Positions 20,966 through 29,321 of a DNA stretch of 37,946 nucleotides are shown here, piece after piece (within the stretch, counting starts at the first letter, position 1; each line of letters opens with the position of its first letter). Made by a program: the position numbers and the translations under genes. The notes beneath the pieces were generated by a model that worked only from the letters and a program-made list of their open reading frames with translations, ran no database searches and had not been told where the DNA came from. Location of the stretch: IMG/VR virus record IMGVR_UViG_3300010883_000129, positions 1-37,946 of that record; one strand, 5' to 3'. This DNA is from a virus.

Positions 20966-23368
20966 ATGGCAGTAGAAAAAAGAATAGAATTAGAAGATGA
21001 TGTAATATCAGCACAGATACCAAGTTCTGAAGATATTACTGAAATGGAAGATGGTGGCGCACAAGTCACATTAACAAATCAAACAGAAATTGATGAAGCA
21101 GATGCTATGGGTCTTCTTGAAGAAGAATCTATGGCTGAAACCGAACACGATGCTAACTTAGCAGAAGTTATAGAAGAATCTGATATGAACTCACTTTCAA
21201 GTGATTTATTAGAAGGATTCGATAGAGACAAGCAATCAAGAGAAGAATACGATGAAATAGCAGAAGATGGTGTTAATCTTTTAGGATTACAATATGATAA
21301 TTCTGCAGGATCTTTTCCTGGTTCTTCAGGAGTTACACATCCTGTATTAGCACAAGCTGTTGTAAAATTTCAAGCAAAATCATATAAAGAATTATTTCCA
21401 ACTGAAGGCCCAGTACGTACAGTAATTATGGGCACACAAACTCAAGAAAAATTAGATCAATCAAATCGTGTGCGTCAATTTTTAAATTGGCAAACACAAA
21501 CTCAAATGCCTGAGTATGGGCCTGAGTTAGATAAGATGTTATTTCATGTAGCTTTATATGGAACATCATTTAAGAAAACTTATTTTAATCCATCGTTACA
21601 AAGACCTGTTACAGAATTTATTAAAGCACAAGATTTTTATGTAGATTATTATGCATCTGATTTAGAAACTGCAGAACGTTATACTCACAAATATATTATA
21701 TCTAAAAATGAAATAAAGAAAATGCAATTAGCAGGAGTATTTAGAGATGTAGAAATAGATGCTGATTATAACATAGAACAATCTTCAGCTGATGAAGTGT
21801 CAGATGAAACAGTTGGTTCTAGCAAGCCAAGTTCTAATGATGATTATGTCAGCATATTAGAAATGCATGTCAATATAGATTTACCAGGTTTTGAAGATTC
21901 TGATGGAATACAATTACCATACATAGTTCATTTAACAGAAGATGGTGACATTTTAGCTATTAGAAGAAACTATAATGAAGAAGATGCAATGCGTAAAAAG
22001 AAAATGTATTTTACACATTACACAATGATTCCAGGATTAGGATTTTACGGATATGGTTATATTCATCTCATCGGTGGATTAACTAAAACAGCTACTTCCT
22101 CCATGCGTCAATTAATTGATGCGGGTACCTTTGCAAACTTGCCAGGGGGTTTCAAGGCACACGGTCTTCGTGTACTTGCCCCTGACGAGCCAATCGCACC
22201 AGGTGAATTTAGAGAGGTAAATGCTCCAGCAGGTGACTTAGGAAAATCATTACAGATACTTCCATTTAAAGAACCATCATCTACATTATTTAATTTAATG
22301 GATTATGCTGCTAAACTTGCATCCCAATTTGCAGACTCTACTGATAACGTATTAGAGAATGCAACAAACTATGGGCCAGTCGGAACGACTATGGCTCTAC
22401 TTGAACAGTCTTCAAAGCTGTTCAACGCTGTGCACAAGCGGTTACATGCCGCACAAACAAAAGACCTGCGAATACTTACACGTCTAGATTATGAGTATCT
22501 TCCCGATTTATATCCATATGAAGTCGCAGGTGGTGCACAGCAAATATTTAAAAAAGATTTTAATTTAAAATCAATTGATGTTATTCCTGTATCAGATCCT
22601 AATATGCCAACTGAGGCACATAGGATTGCAAAGATTAATGCTATTATGTCAATAGCACAACAAAATCCTGCAGCTTATAACATGGAACAGATTGGTATGG
22701 AATTATTTTCTGCGATGGGAATTAATGAACCACAACGTTATTTAAAACAACAACAACAACCTATTAGTGCAGATCCTATATCTGAAAACATGGCAGCGCT
22801 TAAGGGGGCACCTCTTCAAGCAAAACCAGAACAAAATCATGATGCTCACATTATTACACATGGTACATTTATGCAGAACCCTTCATTTGAAAGTCCACCA
22901 GTTCAACAACTTCTGATCTCTCATATGCAAGATCATTTAGCTATGAAGTACCAACAACAAATGGCTCAGATGATACAAGACCCGCAAATGCAACAAATGA
23001 TTATGTCAGGTCAACAATTACCACCTGAAATGGAAAATCAAATTGCATTGATGGCAGCAGATGCTTCAGATAAAGTTTTACAATTAGATGAAGAAAAAAC
23101 TAAAATTATGAATGGTGAAAAGAAAGATAAATCAGAAGAACAATTAGACATTCAAAGACAAGATTTATCATTGCGTGCTAAAAAATTAATGGACGATATG
23201 AAAATGCATCAAGATAAAATGGATTTACAAGAATCTAAAATTATGATTGATGATGAAAATAAAGATGAAGATCGTAAATTAAAAGAAACACAAATGGCAA
23301 TGGACTCAGCAGAAAAATTAACATCTAATGTAGAAGGTATTATTACAAATGTTACAAAACAAAATTAA
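20966..23368 (+). CDS. Portal protein
   Basis: An 800-residue protein right after terL, the usual position of the portal ring through which DNA enters the head. The first 90 residues are acidic; the core from about 105 (GVTHPVLAQAVVKFQAKSY, then VALYGTSFKKTYF) follows the pattern of large podovirus/P22-type portals. The end (about 640-800) is Gln/Met/Lys-rich and helical, fitting a long barrel. GGGGAT lies before the ATG. Confidence 0.87.
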   Translation: MAVEKRIELEDDVISAQIPSSEDITEMEDGGAQVTLTNQTEIDEADAMGLLEEESMAETEHDANLAEVIEESDMNSLSSDLLEGFDRDKQSREEYDEIAEDGVNLLGLQYDNSAGSFPGSSGVTHPVLAQAVVKFQAKSYKELFPTEGPVRTVIMGTQTQEKLDQSNRVRQFLNWQTQTQMPEYGPELDKMLFHVALYGTSFKKTYFNPSLQRPVTEFIKAQDFYVDYYASDLETAERYTHKYIISKNEIKKMQLAGVFRDVEIDADYNIEQSSADEVSDETVGSSKPSSNDDYVSILEMHVNIDLPGFEDSDGIQLPYIVHLTEDGDILAIRRNYNEEDAMRKKKMYFTHYTMIPGLGFYGYGYIHLIGGLTKTATSSMRQLIDAGTFANLPGGFKAHGLRVLAPDEPIAPGEFREVNAPAGDLGKSLQILPFKEPSSTLFNLMDYAAKLASQFADSTDNVLENATNYGPVGTTMALLEQSSKLFNAVHKRLHAAQTKDLRILTRLDYEYLPDLYPYEVAGGAQQIFKKDFNLKSIDVIPVSDPNMPTEAHRIAKINAIMSIAQQNPAAYNMEQIGMELFSAMGINEPQRYLKQQQQPISADPISENMAALKGAPLQAKPEQNHDAHIITHGTFMQNPSFESPPVQQLLISHMQDHLAMKYQQQMAQMIQDPQMQQMIMSGQQLPPEMENQIALMAADASDKVLQLDEEKTKIMNGEKKDKSEEQLDIQRQDLSLRAKKLMDDMKMHQDKMDLQESKIMIDDENKDEDRKLKETQMAMDSAEKLTSNVEGIITNVTKQN

Positions 23369-23370
23369 AA

Positions 23371-23562
23371 ATGACAGTAAATAAGTCAAAAAGTACAGTA
23401 AATAAGGCTGGTAATTATACTAAGCCGACAATGAGAAAAAAGATCTTTAATCGTATTAAAGCTCAAGCATCTCATGGAACCGCTGCAGGTCAATGGAGTG
23501 CACGCAAAGCACAAACAATGGCTAAGGCATATAAGAAAGCTGGAGGAGGATATACATCATGA
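23371..23562 (+). CDS. Small basic protein, DUF5872-like N-terminal segment
   Basis: A 63-residue basic protein with TMRKKIFNRIKAQ and GQWSARKAQTMAKAYKKAGG motifs, as in the first half of proteins I associate with DUF5872. The second half of that family appears as a separate gene at 23660-23902. Function unknown. It has no good ribosome site and starts two bases after the portal stop, so it probably depends on coupling. Confidence 0.65.
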   Translation: MTVNKSKSTVNKAGNYTKPTMRKKIFNRIKAQASHGTAAGQWSARKAQTMAKAYKKAGGGYTS

Positions 23563-23660
23563 TACATAACATAAAAGATAAATTAAAACATTATTGGTCA
23601 GATCACAAAATTGGTTTAGCAGTAGTTGTAGTTGTTATTATTATAGTCGCTATTTGGTAA
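23559..23660 (+). CDS. 33-residue single-helix membrane protein
   Basis: ATG at 23559 overlaps the stop of the preceding gene (ATGA) and its own stop overlaps the next ATG (TAATG). The product has a charged head (MIHNIKDKLKHYWSDHK) and one very hydrophobic helix (about 18-33, Val/Ile-rich) ending in Trp. Similar tiny proteins occur in other marine phages. A membrane role is likely; lysis or superinfection functions are only guesses. Confidence 0.6.
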   Translation: MIHNIKDKLKHYWSDHKIGLAVVVVVIIIVAIW

Positions 23661-23902
23661 TGGCACTAGCTGAAAGTCAAAAAAGTCTCAAGTCGTGGGG
23701 TAAACAAAAATGGACAACAAAATCTGGCGAGAACTCAAGCGTTACTGGAGAACGATATCTCCCCAAGAAAGCTATAGAAAGCCTGACGTCTGCGGAGTAT
23801 GCGGCCACGACAAGAGCAAAGCGAAAAGGAACAGAAAAGGGCAAACAGCATGTGAAACAGCCGAAGTCCGTTGCAAAGAAAGTAAAACAGTATAGAACAT
23901 GA
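23660..23902 (+). CDS. Small basic protein, DUF5872-like C-terminal segment
   Basis: An 80-residue basic protein beginning MALAESQKSLKSWGKQKW, with ERYLPKKAIESLTSAEYAAT in the middle and a Lys-rich tail. This matches the second half of the family whose first half is at 23371-23562. The start at 23660 is chosen because it overlaps the upstream stop and begins at the family's first conserved residues; an earlier ATG at 23594 would run through the membrane peptide gene. Base composition is more GC-rich than its neighbours. Confidence 0.65.
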   Translation: MALAESQKSLKSWGKQKWTTKSGENSSVTGERYLPKKAIESLTSAEYAATTRAKRKGTEKGKQHVKQPKSVAKKVKQYRT

Positions 23903-24174
23903 GAAAAGAACACAAGAGTGAAACTGGTGGTTTAACTGCAGAAGGCAGAAAGTATTTTAAAAACAAAGAAGGTGCTAACTTAAAAGCTCCTGTACCTAAA
24001 GGTACAAATCCAAGGCGAGTTTCTTTTGCAGCTAGATTTGCAGGCATGAAAGGCCCAATGAAAGATGATAAGGGTCGCCCAACACGTAAGGCACTGGCCC
24101 TGAAGAAATGGGGTTTTGGCTCCGTAGAAGCAGCTCGTAAGTTTGCTGCAAACAATAAGAAAAGTAATGCGTAA
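23899..24174 (+). CDS. DUF6321-like protein
   Basis: A 91-residue basic protein. The GGLTAEGRKYF start, a PVPKGTNPRRVSFAARFAGM core and a LKKWGFGS segment match DUF6321, a small family of marine phages and bacteria without an assigned function. It overlaps its neighbour by four bases and lies in the terminase/portal block. Confidence 0.7.
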   Translation: MRKEHKSETGGLTAEGRKYFKNKEGANLKAPVPKGTNPRRVSFAARFAGMKGPMKDDKGRPTRKALALKKWGFGSVEAARKFAANNKKSNA

Positions 24175-24388
24175 CTACCGTAAAGAATATGATAATTATC
24201 ATAGCACGCCTGAGCAGATAAAGAAACGCTCCTCACGCAATAAAGCTAATGGGATAAAAGGTGTCAAAGGAAAAGATGTAGATCATAAAGATGGTAATCC
24301 TATGAACAATTCTAAAAGCAATTTAATAGTAAAAGATAAATCTGATAACAGATCATTTAAAAGAAATGCGAATGCTGGCAAAGCTTAA
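24167..24388 (+). CDS. Small HNH endonuclease-like protein
   Basis: A 73-residue protein with an HNH-like core, DVDHKDGNPMNNSKSNLIV (residues 38-56): Asp-His, then Asn at 44 and 47-48. Small HNH proteins near terminase genes can help terminase cut DNA in some phages. The metal-binding cysteines of larger HNH enzymes are absent. The start at 24167 overlaps the upstream stop and opens directly with the family's NYRKEYDNY segment. Confidence 0.7.
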   Translation: MRNYRKEYDNYHSTPEQIKKRSSRNKANGIKGVKGKDVDHKDGNPMNNSKSNLIVKDKSDNRSFKRNANAGKA

Positions 24389-25029
24389 TGTCTTTATTGG
24401 TAGCAAACTTACCACCAACAAAAGTATATGTTAAAAAACAATATTTATATGATCACGAAAAAGGTCACGGAGAATTTGTAGAAGGTGTTTGGGTTAGCTG
24501 TAAATCTATCCAGGGTAGAGCGCTCTACTTTGAAACGTATTTGCCGACATACGGTGCTTTATACGATAAGCTGCCTATCAGCGCTTTTGTCAGTGAGCCT
24601 ACTGTTCTCAATCTTGAATTAGAAGAATTGGAATTATGGGATGCATTTGATTACGGTTTAACTGTAATTGAAAAAGCATCTATCTCTGGATGCAAAGCTA
24701 AATATTTAGCACCATCTAAAAAATGGTATTCAGGAGAATATTTATTTACAATAGATAATTATCACCCCGATAAAAATGTCTTGAATACAGGTTATGCAGA
24801 AATACCTGAAGAACATAAATCATTTAATATTTTATTATTAGATAATAAACATTTTGCAGCACAACCAAATAACAGAGTTTTATTTTACGATAAGTCTTTA
24901 TCTCCATCTAAATTAGAAAAACCAGACTTTAAAGTATCTACGATTGAATACAATGTAGAAACAGAAAGTAAATGGACGGCTGGAGATGATGATAATTATT
25001 TTTACGAATTACTTGAAAACAAAGACTAA
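24388..25029 (+). CDS. Hypothetical protein
   Basis: A 213-residue acidic protein, beta-rich by composition, starting MSLLVANLPPTKVYVKKQYL. No domain is recognised. Its first codon overlaps the stop of the HNH gene (TAATG). The promoter for the chaperone genes lies inside its last codons, so it closes the first right-arm segment. Confidence 0.65.
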   Translation: MSLLVANLPPTKVYVKKQYLYDHEKGHGEFVEGVWVSCKSIQGRALYFETYLPTYGALYDKLPISAFVSEPTVLNLELEELELWDAFDYGLTVIEKASISGCKAKYLAPSKKWYSGEYLFTIDNYHPDKNVLNTGYAEIPEEHKSFNILLLDNKHFAAQPNNRVLFYDKSLSPSKLEKPDFKVSTIEYNVETESKWTAGDDDNYFYELLENKD

Positions 25030-25041
25030 CTATGATATAAT
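25013..25041 (+). promoter_or_regulatory. Rightward promoter for the chaperone genes
   Basis: TTGAAA (25013-25018), 17 bases, then TATAAT (25036-25041) with TG one base ahead (perfect extended -10). A hairpin TTGATC...GATCAA (25046-25067) follows near the start of the transcript. It would make Hsp20 and the co-chaperonin independently of the terminase promoter. Confidence 0.7.
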
Positions 25042-25095
25042 TTAGTTGATCGCCAAAATGGGATCAAAACATTAACGCTTAAGAAAGGTTAACTT

Positions 25096-25518
25096 ATGAT
25101 GAAGACACTATTAGACTGGGAACCATATAAACCGTTTACGGTTGGTTTCGATACTATAATGGATAGACTTCTAGAAATAGATACAGCTATCCCCAATTAC
25201 CCACCATACAACATTAGAAAAGTAGATGATTTCATCTATGTTATTGACTTAGCTGTCGCAGGCTTTGGCAAGAAAGATATAGATGTTAAGTATGGGGATA
25301 ATACTTTAACAATAAAATCTATTAAGAAAGAAGGTAAAGATGACGATGATAAAAAAATTGTACACCAAGGAATTTCTCAAAGATCATTTAAGAGAACGTT
25401 TGCACTTGCAGACGATTTGGTGGTAAATAATGCCACGCTTCAAAACGGTCTTCTTTCAATTACAATAGAAAAAATTGTGCCAGAGGCTAAAAAGCCCAAA
25501 ACAATAAACATTTCATAA
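25096..25518 (+). CDS. Hsp20 / alpha-crystallin small heat-shock protein
   Basis: A 140-residue holdase of the IbpA-like type. The alpha-crystallin domain spans about 38-130: YPPYNIRKVDDFIYVIDLAV, AGFGKKDIDV, then HQGISQRSFKRTFALADD and a final GLLSITI strand. It would keep unfolded virion proteins soluble in the host cytoplasm. The usual C-terminal I-x-I anchor is suggested by INI near the end. It has its own promoter and precedes a GroES-like gene, so the two form a chaperone pair ahead of scaffold and capsid. Confidence 0.92.
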   Translation: MMKTLLDWEPYKPFTVGFDTIMDRLLEIDTAIPNYPPYNIRKVDDFIYVIDLAVAGFGKKDIDVKYGDNTLTIKSIKKEGKDDDDKKIVHQGISQRSFKRTFALADDLVVNNATLQNGLLSITIEKIVPEAKKPKTINIS

Positions 25519-25554
25519 TTAAAAAGTGCCCCCTTTATTTAAACAGGAGATAAG

Positions 25555-25761
25555 ATGGACGCAAGTGTATTTAAAGATAGATTAATAATAGCTTTAGGAG
25601 AAGCTATTTCTGCCAACAAAGACCAAATATCTGGAGTTGGCGCAGACGATTTTGCCTCATATAGATATATGTTAGGCATTGCTCATACTTTAGAAGATAT
25701 GAAAGCTAGAGTTTCAGATGAGTACAAAAAACTATATACACAGGAGAGTATAGATGAGTAA
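25555..25761 (+). CDS. Small hypothetical protein
   Basis: A 68-residue, largely helical protein (FKDRLIIALGEAISANKDQI) between the two chaperone genes, with AGGAGAT upstream and an 8-base overlap with the GroES-like gene. Function unknown; its position suggests it belongs to the chaperone/head block. Confidence 0.65.
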   Translation: MDASVFKDRLIIALGEAISANKDQISGVGADDFASYRYMLGIAHTLEDMKARVSDEYKKLYTQESIDE

Positions 25762-26080
25762 GAAAGAATTACCTAAACCATCAGGATTTAGGATATTAAT
25801 TAAATCTAGAGAAATTCTAGAAAAAACCAAAGGTGGTATTATACTAACAGATGATACCAAAGAAATAGCAAAACATGCTTGTGTGGTATCTCAAGTTATA
25901 GATATGGGTCATGATTGTTATCATGATAAACAAAGTTATTGGTGTCATACTGGAGATTGGGTTCTTACAGCCAAATATGTTGGTTTGAAATTCAAATATG
26001 ACGGTGAAGAGTATGCAATGATAAATGATGACGAAGTTTTGGCTATTGTGCCCGATCCTACCAAAATAACACATAAATAG
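25754..26080 (+). CDS. GroES-like co-chaperonin
   Basis: A 108-residue protein of the Cpn10 fold. PSGFRILIKSRE opens the barrel, the mobile loop ETKGGIILT-like segment (about 22-31) keeps the GGI-I-L pattern that contacts GroEL, and DWVLTAKYVGLKFKYDGEEY with NDDEVLAIV closes it. It probably caps host GroEL, as T4 gp31 does, to help fold the capsid protein encoded downstream. An extra short insertion (CYHDKQSYWCH) replaces the usual roof region. Confidence 0.88.
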   Translation: MSKKELPKPSGFRILIKSREILEKTKGGIILTDDTKEIAKHACVVSQVIDMGHDCYHDKQSYWCHTGDWVLTAKYVGLKFKYDGEEYAMINDDEVLAIVPDPTKITHK

Positions 26081-26082
26081 AC

Positions 26083-26111
26083 TTGCAATAAGTATACATA
26101 TAGTATACAAT
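26083..26111 (+). promoter_or_regulatory. Rightward promoter for scaffold and capsid genes
   Basis: TTGCAA (26083-26088), 17 bases, then TACAAT (26106-26111). The spacer contains two GTATAC palindromes one helical turn apart (26092-26097 and 26103-26108), possible operator sites. GGAGAT precedes the scaffold ATG 45 bases later. Confidence 0.55.
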
Positions 26112-26155
26112 AATACATAAGCGTATAACGCGGATCGCAACCGAAGGAGATCTAA

Positions 26156-27130
26156 ATGATAGACGAAGACAAACAATCGGAAGAACAACTAGAAGAAGAG
26201 ATAGTTGTAGAACTTCCAAACGACGAATCTGAAGGTACAGAGAAACCTGAAGAGCCTAAAAATACCGAGGCTCCAGTAGAATCCGAAGAAACCATAGAAG
26301 AAGAACCTGAGTCAATTGATGACGAAGAAGACGAAGAAGTGGAAAAATCTGAAGAAGAAGATGAATCTAAAGATAAAAAGGTATTTGGCAAACGTGCAGA
26401 AAAACGCATTAAACGTCTTGTCAAAGAGAAAAAAGAATTAGAAGCTAAGTTAAATGATCTCTCAAGTAGAGAACAAGCTTGGTCTTCTGAACGAGAAGAA
26501 TTACAATCTCGTACTCAAGATTCAGAATTACACGCGATTAATCAATATATAGATAGATTAAAAGCTCAGGAAAAACAATCTTTATCCGCTTTAAGAACGT
26601 CAAAAGAATCTGGTGATATTGATGCAGAAATAAAAGCACAAGATGCTTTAGCATCAGTCAAAGCAGAATCTCTAGTCGCTGAACAATATAAATCAAGAGC
26701 GGAAACTTCTCCTAGAAAAGAAGTTAAGAAACAAACACCAAGACAAACCAGCAATTCAGCGCCAGATAGAAAAGCTCTAACATGGCAAAAAAGAAATGAA
26801 TGGTTTGGTGGATCTGTTACTAGAGATAGAATCATGACTCAAGCAGCTATGGTAATTCATAAAGAACTTATAGAAGAAGGTATTGCACCTAACACTAGTT
26901 CAGATGAATATTATAACGAACTGGATATGAGAATAAGGGACGAATTTCCTGAGAAGTTTAAGAATAAATCAGTGAAAAAAATTCCAACAGTTATGGGTGG
27001 CACGCGCTCCACCGTGGGTAAAAACCAAGTTAAGCTAACTAAAACGGAAGTTGAAATGGCTAACAGATTGGGAGTTACTCTACAAGAATATGCGCGACAA
27101 AAAGTACGCCAAACACAGGCGGGAGGTTAA
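26156..27130 (+). CDS. Scaffolding protein (probable)
   Basis: A 324-residue protein with a highly acidic N-terminal 80 residues, a helical Lys/Glu core (KRIKRLVKEKKELEAKLNDL) and a conserved-looking tail. Acidic, helical proteins placed between portal and capsid genes are typical internal scaffolds that shape the procapsid. No protease domain is seen. GAAGGAGA lies before the ATG. Confidence 0.75.
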   Translation: MIDEDKQSEEQLEEEIVVELPNDESEGTEKPEEPKNTEAPVESEETIEEEPESIDDEEDEEVEKSEEEDESKDKKVFGKRAEKRIKRLVKEKKELEAKLNDLSSREQAWSSEREELQSRTQDSELHAINQYIDRLKAQEKQSLSALRTSKESGDIDAEIKAQDALASVKAESLVAEQYKSRAETSPRKEVKKQTPRQTSNSAPDRKALTWQKRNEWFGGSVTRDRIMTQAAMVIHKELIEEGIAPNTSSDEYYNELDMRIRDEFPEKFKNKSVKKIPTVMGGTRSTVGKNQVKLTKTEVEMANRLGVTLQEYARQKVRQTQAGG

Positions 27131-27131
27131 G

Positions 27132-27608
27132 ATGACAAAAGCAACACAAACCAGTCGTACAACTAGAGTTGCGACAACTCGAAAAAAAGTCTGGGAACCT
27201 ATGAAAAAATTAGATGTTCCTGAAGACAAAAAACAAGAGGACATGGAATATGTTTGGGTTAGACATGAATTATTGAATAACACAGATGATGCAAATGTTC
27301 ACGAAAGACTACGCGAAGGCTATGAACCAGTTACACCTGATGAACTTGGGGATGACTATCATGCTGACGTAATGTCTGCTGGCAAACACGCAGGTACAGT
27401 TAGATCTGGTGATCTGATTCTTATGAAAAATTCAAAAGAATTGGTTGATCAGAAAAAAGCTTACTACGAAGACCAGACTAGAAAAATGGGCAATGCTTAT
27501 AACGCAGAATATATGCGGCAGCAAAATCCAAATATGCCAGTCTCTGATGAATCTACTTCTTCTACAACAAGAGGTGGACGAGTCGAAAAACCAAAGTTTG
27601 AAAAGTAA
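27132..27608 (+). CDS. Hypothetical virion-assembly protein
   Basis: A 158-residue protein between scaffold and capsid genes. It opens with a Thr/Arg-rich stretch, then VWVRHELLNN and a VRSGDLILMKN segment; no family is recognised. The start at 27132 has GGGAGG upstream. By position it may help head assembly. Confidence 0.65.
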   Translation: MTKATQTSRTTRVATTRKKVWEPMKKLDVPEDKKQEDMEYVWVRHELLNNTDDANVHERLREGYEPVTPDELGDDYHADVMSAGKHAGTVRSGDLILMKNSKELVDQKKAYYEDQTRKMGNAYNAEYMRQQNPNMPVSDESTSSTTRGGRVEKPKFEK

Positions 27609-27668
27609 GTCTAACTGACAACGCTTTATCAAACTGATTAACTTTAAACTTGCACTAAGGAGAAAATT

Positions 27669-28271
27669 ATGGCAGGATACGGATTAGAACCAGTAAGACA
27701 AGCTACTGGTGGAACAATCAGAGCCAACAATTTTACTGATGGTAACGGCTATAGAATAGCTGCTACTGCGCCTACAGCATACTTTGAAGGTGATTTAGTT
27801 ACTTACTCAGCTGGCCTATTGGTCACTGATATGGGTAGCGCATCACCTGGAGCAGTTGTTGGTGTTTTCTGGGGAGCAGAATATCAGGACAATACTACTG
27901 GAGATGTAAAGTTTGTACGTTCAATCGCTAACGGCCAAGTTGCTAAAGCTCAATATAAAGCATATGTCTATGACGACCCTAATACTTTATTTAAGATTCA
28001 AGCAGATCAAGCGTCATCCGCTTTGATAGCAGCTAACGTTGGAGAACTAGTACAAATTGTAGCATCGCCTACAGGCTCAACTATAACTCACAAAAGTGGT
28101 CTCGTAGCAGACTCTAGCACAACAACAACTACAAATACATTCCCACTACAACTTTTAGGTAGCGCGAAAACTGATTTGAGTTATACAAGTGTTGGAACTA
28201 CTATGAACATACTAGTGAGAATCAACTCACATCAACATAATAACGGCGCTACAGGCGTTACGGGTATTTAA
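27669..28271 (+). CDS. Putative capsid decoration / virion protein
   Basis: A 200-residue protein, beta-rich, Ala/Gly/Thr-rich, directly before the major capsid gene with AAGGAG upstream. It contains repeated small-residue strands such as EGDLVTYSAGLLV and GAVVGVFWGAEYQ. Position and composition fit a head decoration or stabilising protein; other virion roles are possible. Confidence 0.6.
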   Translation: MAGYGLEPVRQATGGTIRANNFTDGNGYRIAATAPTAYFEGDLVTYSAGLLVTDMGSASPGAVVGVFWGAEYQDNTTGDVKFVRSIANGQVAKAQYKAYVYDDPNTLFKIQADQASSALIAANVGELVQIVASPTGSTITHKSGLVADSSTTTTTNTFPLQLLGSAKTDLSYTSVGTTMNILVRINSHQHNNGATGVTGI

Positions 28272-28291
28272 TTACGAAAGGATAATATAAT

Positions 28292-29200
28292 ATGGCTATT
28301 TCAAGAGCACAGCTCCTTAAAGAATTGGTACCTGGCTTACATGCAATATTCGGAGTCGAATATAATAGACACGAAAATGAGCATGCAGTACTATTCGATG
28401 AGGAATCGTCTAATAGAGCCTTCGAAGAAGAAGTTTTATTCCCAGGTTTTGGGGAAGCTTCTGTAAAAATGGAAGGTCAAGGCGTTAACTATGCAGATAC
28501 TGGTGAAGGTTGGATCTCTAGATACCAACACGAAACAGTAGCTATGGCATTCTCAATTACTGAGGAAGCTATGGAAGACAATCTGTATGACAAATTGTCA
28601 ACTAGATTAACGAAAGCATTAGCTAGATCAATGGCTTCTGCAAAACAAACAAAAGCAGCAAATGTATACAACAATGCGTTTTCATCTACTCAATTAGGTG
28701 GTGACGGAGTTGTATTATGTTCTACTGCACATCCACTACAAAGTGGAACTACAGCATCTAACACATATGCGGTTCAAGCAGAACTTTCTGAAACTTCTTT
28801 AGAAACTGCTTTAATTGCAATTGCTGGATTTACTGACGATAGAGATATCCCAGTAGCATTGCAAGCTAAAACTTTGCATATTCCAAGACAATTAGTGTTT
28901 GTTGCAGAGAGATTGTTAAAATCTCCTGGTAGAGTTGGCACAGCTGATAATGATATTAATGCTAGTAATTCAATGGGTATGTTACCTGGTGGATATATTG
29001 TAAATCATAGATTTACTGATACTAACAATTTCTTCATTAGAACTGATTCACCTAACGGTATGAAGATGTTTAATAGAGCACCTATTAAAACTTCTATGGA
29101 AGGTGATTTCGAAACTGGCAACGTTCGTTACAAAGCAAGAGAAAGATATTCTTTTGGTTTTTCTGACTGGCGTGGCGTGTTTGGATCTAACCCAAGCTAG
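28292..29200 (+). CDS. Major capsid protein
   Basis: A 302-residue protein with the order of an HK97-fold capsid subunit related to the gpT-type head proteins: an N-terminal arm (LLKELVPGLHAIFGVEY), a long helix around RLTKALARSMASAKQTKAAN, a beta region, then PRQLVFVAERLL and a final VRYKARERYSFGFSDWRG. It follows scaffold and precedes a strong hairpin at 29209-29234. AAAGGA lies before the ATG. Confidence 0.85.
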   Translation: MAISRAQLLKELVPGLHAIFGVEYNRHENEHAVLFDEESSNRAFEEEVLFPGFGEASVKMEGQGVNYADTGEGWISRYQHETVAMAFSITEEAMEDNLYDKLSTRLTKALARSMASAKQTKAANVYNNAFSSTQLGGDGVVLCSTAHPLQSGTTASNTYAVQAELSETSLETALIAIAGFTDDRDIPVALQAKTLHIPRQLVFVAERLLKSPGRVGTADNDINASNSMGMLPGGYIVNHRFTDTNNFFIRTDSPNGMKMFNRAPIKTSMEGDFETGNVRYKARERYSFGFSDWRGVFGSNPS

Positions 29201-29208
29201 AATATTTA

Positions 29209-29234
29209 AAGGGGCACCATAAAAAGTGCCCCTT
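29209..29234 (+). terminator. Strong hairpin after the major capsid gene
   Basis: AAGGGGCAC (29209-29217) pairs perfectly with GTGCCCCTT (29226-29234) around an A-rich loop, 9 bases after the capsid stop. There is no T-run, so it may slow transcription or protect the capsid mRNA end rather than terminate fully. Confidence 0.6.
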
Positions 29235-29321
29235 ATAACCCTAGGATTAAACCAATTATACTGACTGCCCTAGCAGACAATCGTAGAAGCGACAGTATGA
29301 TTTAACTACGAAGGATTAACA

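Noticed and set aside
23594-23659. Upstream start for the gene at 23660-23902
   Set aside because: The extra 22 codons are an out-of-frame reading of the membrane peptide gene; the ATG at 23660 matches the family start and the stop overlap.
25521-25540. AAAAAGTGCCCC similar to the hairpin arm at 29221-29232
   Set aside because: There is no complementary GGGGCAC arm upstream at 25.5 kb, so no hairpin forms; probably chance.
26152-26424. 90-codon Ser-rich minus-strand frame
   Set aside because: Antisense of the Glu/Asp-rich start of the scaffold gene; a typical artefact of GAA/GAT codons.
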